Position numbers and translations under genes: made by a program. Below are positions 59,660 to 64,000 of a stretch of 64,000 nucleotides of DNA, in pieces. The DNA is taken from contig JAIXWM010000155.1 of NCBI GenBank assembly GCA_027491255.1, positions 62,001-126,000 on the forward strand, read 5' to 3'. Numbering within the stretch: the stretch's first letter is position 1; every line of letters starts with the position of its first letter. Below the pieces are notes generated by a model. It was not told the DNA's origin and made no database searches. It worked only from the letters and a program-made list of their open reading frames with translations. This DNA is from Rubrivivax sp. Lineage in GTDB: Bacteria > Pseudomonadota > Gammaproteobacteria > Burkholderiales > Burkholderiaceae_C.

Positions 59660-60316
59660 TCAGCCGGCCAGCGCCGCCAATGCCCGAGCCGTGATCTCGC
59701 CCACCGTGCCTTCGCCCGAGATGCGCGCGTAACTCGGTGCCTGCACGTCGCCGCCAGCGGCCCATGTCGAGTAGTATTCGACCAGCGGTCGCGTCTGCGA
59801 GTGGTAGACCGACAGACGCTTCAGCACGGTTTCCTCCCGGTCGTCGTCGCGCTGCACCAGGAGCTCGCCGGTCATGTCGTCCCGACCTTCGACCTTCGGC
59901 GGATTGAACTTGACGTGGTACGTACGCCCGGAGGGCAGGTGGGCTCGCCGCCCGCTCATGCGCTCGACGATGGCGCTGTCGGGCACGTCGATCTCGAGCA
60001 CGGCATCGAGCCTGACACCGGCGGACTTCATCGCGTCGGCCTGCGGGATGGTCCGCGGGAAGCCGTCGAACAGAAAACCGCGTGCGCAGTCCGGCTGCGC
60101 GATGCGCTCCTTGACGAGCCCGATGATGATGTCGTCGCTGACGAGCCCGCCTGCGTCCATGACCTTCTTGGCCGCCACGCCCAGCGGTGTGCCCGCCTTG
60201 ACGGCCGCGCGCAGCATGTCGCCGGTGGAGATCTGCGGGATCCCGTAGTGGTTGCAGATGTGCTGGGCCTGTGTGCCCTTGCCCGCGCCGGGCGGTCCCA
60301 GGAGGATGAGTCTCAT
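59660..60316 (-). CDS. adk: Adenylate kinase
   Basis: A 218-residue long-form adenylate kinase. The P-loop GPPGAGKGTQA (residues 7-17), ISTGDMLR and DGFPRTIPQA are intact. The LID region (residues ~122-160, RRAHLPSGRTYHVKFNPPK) lacks the four cysteines of zinc-type enzymes. It interconverts 2 ADP with ATP and AMP. It follows kdsB with a 126-base gap that shows no other gene. Confidence 0.97.
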   Translation of the reverse strand: MRLILLGPPGAGKGTQAQHICNHYGIPQISTGDMLRAAVKAGTPLGVAAKKVMDAGGLVSDDIIIGLVKERIAQPDCARGFLFDGFPRTIPQADAMKSAGVRLDAVLEIDVPDSAIVERMSGRRAHLPSGRTYHVKFNPPKVEGRDDMTGELLVQRDDDREETVLKRLSVYHSQTRPLVEYYSTWAAGGDVQAPSYARISGEGTVGEITARALAALAG

Positions 60317-60442
60317 GATCGTGCGTGGTCTACTCGAGATCTGTCCGGTGGGTTTCCGGAAGGCGGCAGCGCCAGCGCTGGCACGCCAGGGCGTCCATTA
60401 CTGGGCTCATTGGAGGTTAACACGCGACCCTTCGCTGAGCTT

Positions 60443-61210
60443 TCAACGCTGGCCTGCGCCCGAAGCAGCGACCAGAGCGCGTACGCGCGCAAGGTCCTCG
60501 GGGGTGTCGACGCCGGTGGCCGGCGCTTCGTCGGTCACGTGGACGGCGATCCGGTGCCCATGCCAGAGGACGCGGAGTTGTTCCAGGGCTTCGGTCTTTT
60601 CCAGCGGCGCCGGGGTGAGCGCAGGAAAGGTGCGCAGGAAAGCTGCCCGGTACGCATACAGGCCCAGATGCCGCAGTGCAGGCGGCACCGTCGGGATCGC
60701 GCCAGGGGCGCCATCACGCCAGTGCGGTACGGGAGCGCGGGTGAAGTACAGCGCGCGGGAGGCCGCGTCCAGAACCACCTTGACGACGTTGGGGTTGCGC
60801 CATTCATCAACGCCGCTGATGGGATGCGCCACCGTCGCCACCACGCATTCGCTGCGCTCGACCAGCAAGTCGGCACAACGGCTGACGAGGCGGGGAGGCA
60901 CCAGCGGTTCGTCACCTTGGACGTTCACGACGACGTCGTCACCCTCCAAGCCCAGGAGCTCGCAAGCCTCAGCCAGGCGATCGCTGCCGCTTGGATGATC
61001 TTCACGCGTCAGCAGCGCCTGGACACCGTGGGCCTCGCAGGCCCGGATGATGCGCTGGTCATCCGCTGCCACGACCACCCGTGCAGCGCCCGACAGCGCT
61101 GCCTGGCGCGCAACGCGTACCACCATGGGCAGGCCTGCGATGTCCGCCAGAGGCTTGTCTGGAAGCCTGCTGGAGGCCAGGCGAGCGGGGATCAGGACCG
61201 TGAAAGTCAT
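60443..61210 (-). CDS. kdsB: CMP-KDO synthetase (3-deoxy-manno-octulosonate cytidylyltransferase)
   Basis: A 255-residue enzyme activating KDO for lipopolysaccharide. IPARLASSRLPDKPLADIAG is the nucleotide-binding start; NVQGDEPLVPP and the Glu/Asp metal-binding end GVDTPEDLARV are characteristic. It follows the Trm112-like gene in the lpxK-kdsB arrangement, though 220 bases without a gene separate them. Confidence 0.96.
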   Translation of the reverse strand: MTFTVLIPARLASSRLPDKPLADIAGLPMVVRVARQAALSGAARVVVAADDQRIIRACEAHGVQALLTREDHPSGSDRLAEACELLGLEGDDVVVNVQGDEPLVPPRLVSRCADLLVERSECVVATVAHPISGVDEWRNPNVVKVVLDAASRALYFTRAPVPHWRDGAPGAIPTVPPALRHLGLYAYRAAFLRTFPALTPAPLEKTEALEQLRVLWHGHRIAVHVTDEAPATGVDTPEDLARVRALVAASGAGQR

Positions 61211-61431
61211 GAGCAGGACGGATCCATCAGGGTTGTTGCAGGCGGATGGGCTCGCCGAGCCATCCGAATTCAGAGGCAGAGCGGTTCTCCGCCGTCCATG
61301 AAGGGAGCGGCTGAACGTCCTTTGTCCAGTTGCAAACCACTGCCATGACGCGGACCTCAGCCATGACCTGCAATGACGAAACGGTTTGTTGTGGCGCGCG
61401 GGGTGGGCTTGCGGGAAAGACGCTTTGCGTC

Positions 61432-61638
61432 TCAGCCTGGCACGGCCGCGTCGCCTGCCGTAGCGTCGAGGCTGCGCGCCTCGGACTCGAGCATCACCGG
61501 AATGCCGTCCCGTATGGGGTAGCCGAGGCGGTCAGCGGCGCAGCGCAATTCGACGGGCCGGGATTCATGGTCACGAGCGAGTTCCAGCGGCCCCTTGCAG
61601 ATCGGGCAGACCAGAAGTTCGATCAAGCGGTGGTCCAT
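61432..61638 (-). CDS. Trm112/YcaR-like protein
   Basis: A 68-residue protein: LIELLVCPICKGPLEL with CxxC, then ELRCAADRLGYPIRDGIPVML. Trm112-fold proteins bind and stabilise methyltransferases in other organisms; the bacterial YcaR role is unclear. Bacterial members often keep only the first two cysteines, as here apart from one later Cys. Its first 68 bases overlap the 3' end of lpxK in another frame. Confidence 0.92.
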   Translation of the reverse strand: MDHRLIELLVCPICKGPLELARDHESRPVELRCAADRLGYPIRDGIPVMLESEARSLDATAGDAAVPG

Positions 61639-62686
61639 GGGGATCGTGCCGGGGTGGGGGAAGGGCTGCCAGGGCCGCCTCGATGACCGAAGACGGCAGA
61701 TCGAAGTCTAGCGTGGCGACATGCACCCGGCCGGCGTCGGCCGCTGTGGGGCTGAGTTTGACGGCGTCCTTCTCTGTGACGACGACAGGCCGGGTGTCGT
61801 TCGGCCACGGGCGCGGGGTCAGCGGCGCATGATCCGGCAAGGGAAGGCGCGCGATGCGCAGCCCAGCCGCTTCCAGCATCGAGAAGAAGCGCTCGGGATG
61901 GGCGATGCCCGCTGCCGCGACGACAGCGACCTGCTGTAAATCCGTCAATGCGGTGGGCGAGGCTGGCAGGCCTCGCCACCAGTCGGTCAGCGAGCACAAG
62001 CCCGCCAGTCTAGGGTTCGCGCAGGCGCCAGGCAAGGACGTACTGGGGCGGGCCGCGTTGTAGACAACCACGTTGCGCGATGGTAGCCGACGGGGCAAGC
62101 GTTCGCGCAAGGGGCCGGCGGGCAGCACGCGCTCGTTGCCCGCGCCGCGCGCGTCGAAGACGATGATCTGGAAATCTCGTGGAAGCGCCAGATGCTGCAG
62201 TCCATCGTCACTCACGACGACATCGACTTCAGGGTGGGATTTCAGCAACGCTCGGGCGACTTCGGCACGGTGCTTGCCCACCCAGACCGGCACGCCAGCG
62301 CGCCTGCGCAGCAACAGTGGCTCGTCACCGCAGTGGGCAGCCATGCTGTCGGGCTCGACGGCCTGGGGTATGGGCAGTGCGGGTCGCCCTGGGCGATAGC
62401 CCCGCGACACGATCCCGGGGCGGTATCCTGCCTCCTGGAGCGCCTTCACCAAGGCCAGGACCACGGGCGTCTTTCCGACCCCACCGACCACCAGATTGCC
62501 GACGACGACCACCGGCGCGCGCAGCGATTGCGGGCGCTTCCAGCCCATGCGCCAGGGCAGCCGAGCCGCCAGGAGCACGGCGCCGTAGCCGAGGGCCAGC
62601 GGGCGCAACAGTGCCGAGAAGACCATCCGCTCCAGGCCCCGTGCCTGGTTCCACCAGACGCGCTGTACCGCCTCACGCCAAGCCAT
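61571..62686 (-). CDS. lpxK: Tetraacyldisaccharide 4'-kinase LpxK
   Basis: A 371-residue inner-membrane kinase of lipid A synthesis. The P-loop GNLVVGGVGKTPVVLAL is near residues 62-78, SRGYRPG and GDEPLLLRRRAGVPVWVGKHR follow, and DDGLQHLAL is the catalytic segment. An N-terminal hydrophobic helix anchors it. The ATG giving MAWREAVQRVWW was used. The final ~25 residues run over the Trm112-like gene and are Pro/Asp-rich; they are probably a tail unique to this line. It lies 19 bases after exbD. Confidence 0.94.
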   Translation of the reverse strand: MAWREAVQRVWWNQARGLERMVFSALLRPLALGYGAVLLAARLPWRMGWKRPQSLRAPVVVVGNLVVGGVGKTPVVLALVKALQEAGYRPGIVSRGYRPGRPALPIPQAVEPDSMAAHCGDEPLLLRRRAGVPVWVGKHRAEVARALLKSHPEVDVVVSDDGLQHLALPRDFQIIVFDARGAGNERVLPAGPLRERLPRRLPSRNVVVYNAARPSTSLPGACANPRLAGLCSLTDWWRGLPASPTALTDLQQVAVVAAAGIAHPERFFSMLEAAGLRIARLPLPDHAPLTPRPWPNDTRPVVVTEKDAVKLSPTAADAGRVHVATLDFDLPSSVIEAALAALPPPRHDPHGPPLDRTSGLPDLQGAAGTRS

Positions 62687-62705
62687 CGCTGCTGCCCGCG
62701 GGCGC

Positions 62706-63131
62706 TCAGCGCCCACCGGCCGCACCCTGGGCAGCGAAGCTCAGGCGCGAGAGCTCGGCGCGACGTGCCGCATCGAGTACGTTCACCACCGCCTGATGGG
62801 GCGCGAGCGCATCGGCAGACACAATGACCACCGTGTCCAGGCGCCCGCCTGCAGCCTCGCGCAGCCGGCCCGCGAGCTCCACCACGTTGCGTCCGTCCAC
62901 CGGCTCGCGGCCCACCACGTAACGACCATCCGCGCTGATCGCGACGATGAGTTCTGGCGGCCGCACTTGCAGTTGGTTCGCATCGGCATGCGGCAGACGC
63001 ACCTGCAGTTCCGTGAAGCGGGAGTAGGTGGTCGACAGCATCAGGAAGATCAGAACGACCAGCAGGACGTCGATGAAGGGAATCAGGTTGATCTCGGGCT
63101 CGTCAGCCGAGTCGGCGGGACCGAAGTTCAT
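62706..63131 (-). CDS. exbD: Biopolymer transport protein ExbD
   Basis: A 141-residue proton-channel subunit. The single N-terminal helix EINLIPFIDVLLVVLIFLML carries the channel Asp in FIDVLLV; a periplasmic domain with ELIVAISADGRYVVG and DTVVIVSADALAPHQAVV follows. With ExbB and TonB it energises outer-membrane receptors. The ATG is two bases after the exbB stop. A longer frame upstream overlaps exbB and is not used. Confidence 0.95.
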   Translation of the reverse strand: MNFGPADSADEPEINLIPFIDVLLVVLIFLMLSTTYSRFTELQVRLPHADANQLQVRPPELIVAISADGRYVVGREPVDGRNVVELAGRLREAAGGRLDTVVIVSADALAPHQAVVNVLDAARRAELSRLSFAAQGAAGGR

Positions 63132-63133
63132 GA

Positions 63134-63775
63134 TCAGGGCGCAGGGCGCGAGGCCTGGCTCAGGCGCAGAAGGTGCGGCATCATGCGCTCGGCCTCGTTC
63201 TCGAGCCTCAGCCGGAAGGCCTCGATGCGCGTGCGGAAGTGTCGGTGGAACATCAGGGCCGGGATTGCAATGATGAGTCCGAACGCGGTGTTGTACAGGG
63301 CCACGGAGATGCCGTGGGCCAGTTGTTGCGGATTGCCGCTGCCGCTGCCGGGGGCCTGGGAGGCGAAGATCTCGATCATGCCGATCACGGTTCCCAGGAG
63401 GCCGAGCAGCGGTGCAGCGCTGGCGATCGTGCCCAAGGCGTTGAGGTAGCGCTGCAGTTGGTGAATGCACTGGCGGCCGGCGCTTTCCAGGGCCTGCCTG
63501 AGCGCAGCCTCGTTGGGCCGGGGTTGCAGGGACACCGAACGCAGGCCGGCGGCCAGCACGGCGCCGAGGGCGGAGTCGGACTCCAGCCGATCGAGCGCTT
63601 CGTCGGTAGGCACGCCCTGCCGGACCCCGGCGATCACCTCATCGACGAGACCGGGCGGATGCACCCGCGAGGCGCGAAGGCTGTAGAGACGCTCGATGAC
63701 CAGGGCCAAGGCCATGACGGAACAGATCATCAGGGGCCATATCGGCCATCCTGCGGCTTGTATGATGCTGAGCAA
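63134..63775 (-). CDS. exbB: Biopolymer transport protein ExbB (MotA/TolQ family)
   Basis: A 213-residue inner-membrane protein with three transmembrane helices: WPIWPLMICSVMALALVIERLYSL near the start, and two helices framing ASAAPLLGLLGTVIGMIEIF and ALYNTAFGLIIAIPALMFHRHF. These are the MotA/TolQ/ExbB hallmarks. The start codon is TTG. The order exbB-exbD-lpxK is common in betaproteobacteria. No tonB gene is in the window. Confidence 0.95.
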   Translation of the reverse strand: MLSIIQAAGWPIWPLMICSVMALALVIERLYSLRASRVHPPGLVDEVIAGVRQGVPTDEALDRLESDSALGAVLAAGLRSVSLQPRPNEAALRQALESAGRQCIHQLQRYLNALGTIASAAPLLGLLGTVIGMIEIFASQAPGSGSGNPQQLAHGISVALYNTAFGLIIAIPALMFHRHFRTRIEAFRLRLENEAERMMPHLLRLSQASRPAP

Positions 63776-63848
63776 GGGCCAATCCGTGGGAGTTGATTCA
63801 CGCGTACCGATTATTGCGGAAGCCGTTCGCCGGGGCTGATTTTCCTGC

Positions 63849-64000
63849 GTGAGTACGGCCTCGGTCTCTCAGCCACGATGGGGTGGCTGCGCCGGCAACC
63901 CGACCCCTGCTTTTTTTGAGCCACCGGTCGTTGAGTTGCACTCGATTCATCCGGCAGCGCGGTTGCTCACGACCCTAGCCCCTATGCCTGAACACGACGA
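63849..64000 (+). other. Possible 5' part of a rightward gene at the window edge
   Basis: A plus-strand frame beginning at GTG 63849 is open through the last base, for 50 codons (it contains VVELHSIHPAARLLTTLAPM). It would be divergent from exbB. No family is recognised and the ribosome site is weak, so it may be chance. Confidence 0.3.

Overview
The window is GC-rich chromosomal DNA from a betaproteobacterium. It most resembles Burkholderiales of the Rubrivivax/Leptothrix/Methylibium type. This is inferred from gene content: a Bug-family periplasmic binding protein, a ccoI-ccoS-ccoNOQP-ccoG block beside fnr, mfd-serB next to ispDF, minCDE, and exbB-exbD-lpxK-Trm112-kdsB-adk. No database search was possible, so the genus is a guess.

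Positions 1-18758 look like an accessory catabolic island for a CoA-activated, probably alicyclic or terpenoid-like carbon source. One arm encodes a thiolase (cut by the window edge), an aldo/keto reductase, an acyl-CoA dehydrogenase, a thiolase-fold protein lacking the thiolase cysteine and GHP histidine (Ltp2-like), and its DUF35 zinc-ribbon/OB partner. Two more acyl-CoA dehydrogenases run convergently. Then come a three-gene ABC importer, an SDR dehydrogenase, a ThDP-dependent enzyme, and an operon of an NTF2-fold protein, a CYP101-like cytochrome P450, a three-cysteine ferredoxin and an enoyl-CoA hydratase. A LuxR-type regulator with Glu at the phospho-acceptor position and an orphan Bug binding protein close the island. 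Both divergent promoter regions carry the same palindrome, TATAC-N16-GTATA, which suggests one unseen repressor controls the set.

Positions 18853-35560 are mostly housekeeping: kup K+ transporter, a YhgE/Pip membrane protein, serB-mfd, ispD-ispF, an EnvZ/OmpR-like pair, a SIMPL-domain protein, 3-hydroxybutyrate dehydrogenase, an alpha/beta hydrolase, relA, and tRNA-Val(GAC) with a strong terminator. Positions 35929-46064 form the microaerobic respiration block: a DUF192 protein, ccoI, ccoS, ccoN, ccoO, ccoQ, ccoP, ccoG, a short FixH-like protein, fnr and a TauE/SafE-like protein. FNR-type boxes lie before ccoN and before fnr.

Positions 46193-55241 hold a broken copy of a YgjP-like metallopeptidase gene, a GDT1/UPF0016 Mn exporter behind a clear yybP-ykoY manganese riboswitch, an EamA transporter, an ArgO-type exporter, a conserved hypothetical, the intact YgjP-like gene, a RIO kinase, a SUV3-like RNA helicase and dbpA. 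Positions 55308-63775 carry minE-minD-minC, tadA, an LD-carboxypeptidase, an HSD10-like SDR, adk, kdsB, a Trm112-like protein, lpxK, exbD and exbB. No CRISPR array, rRNA, prophage or intact insertion sequence was seen.
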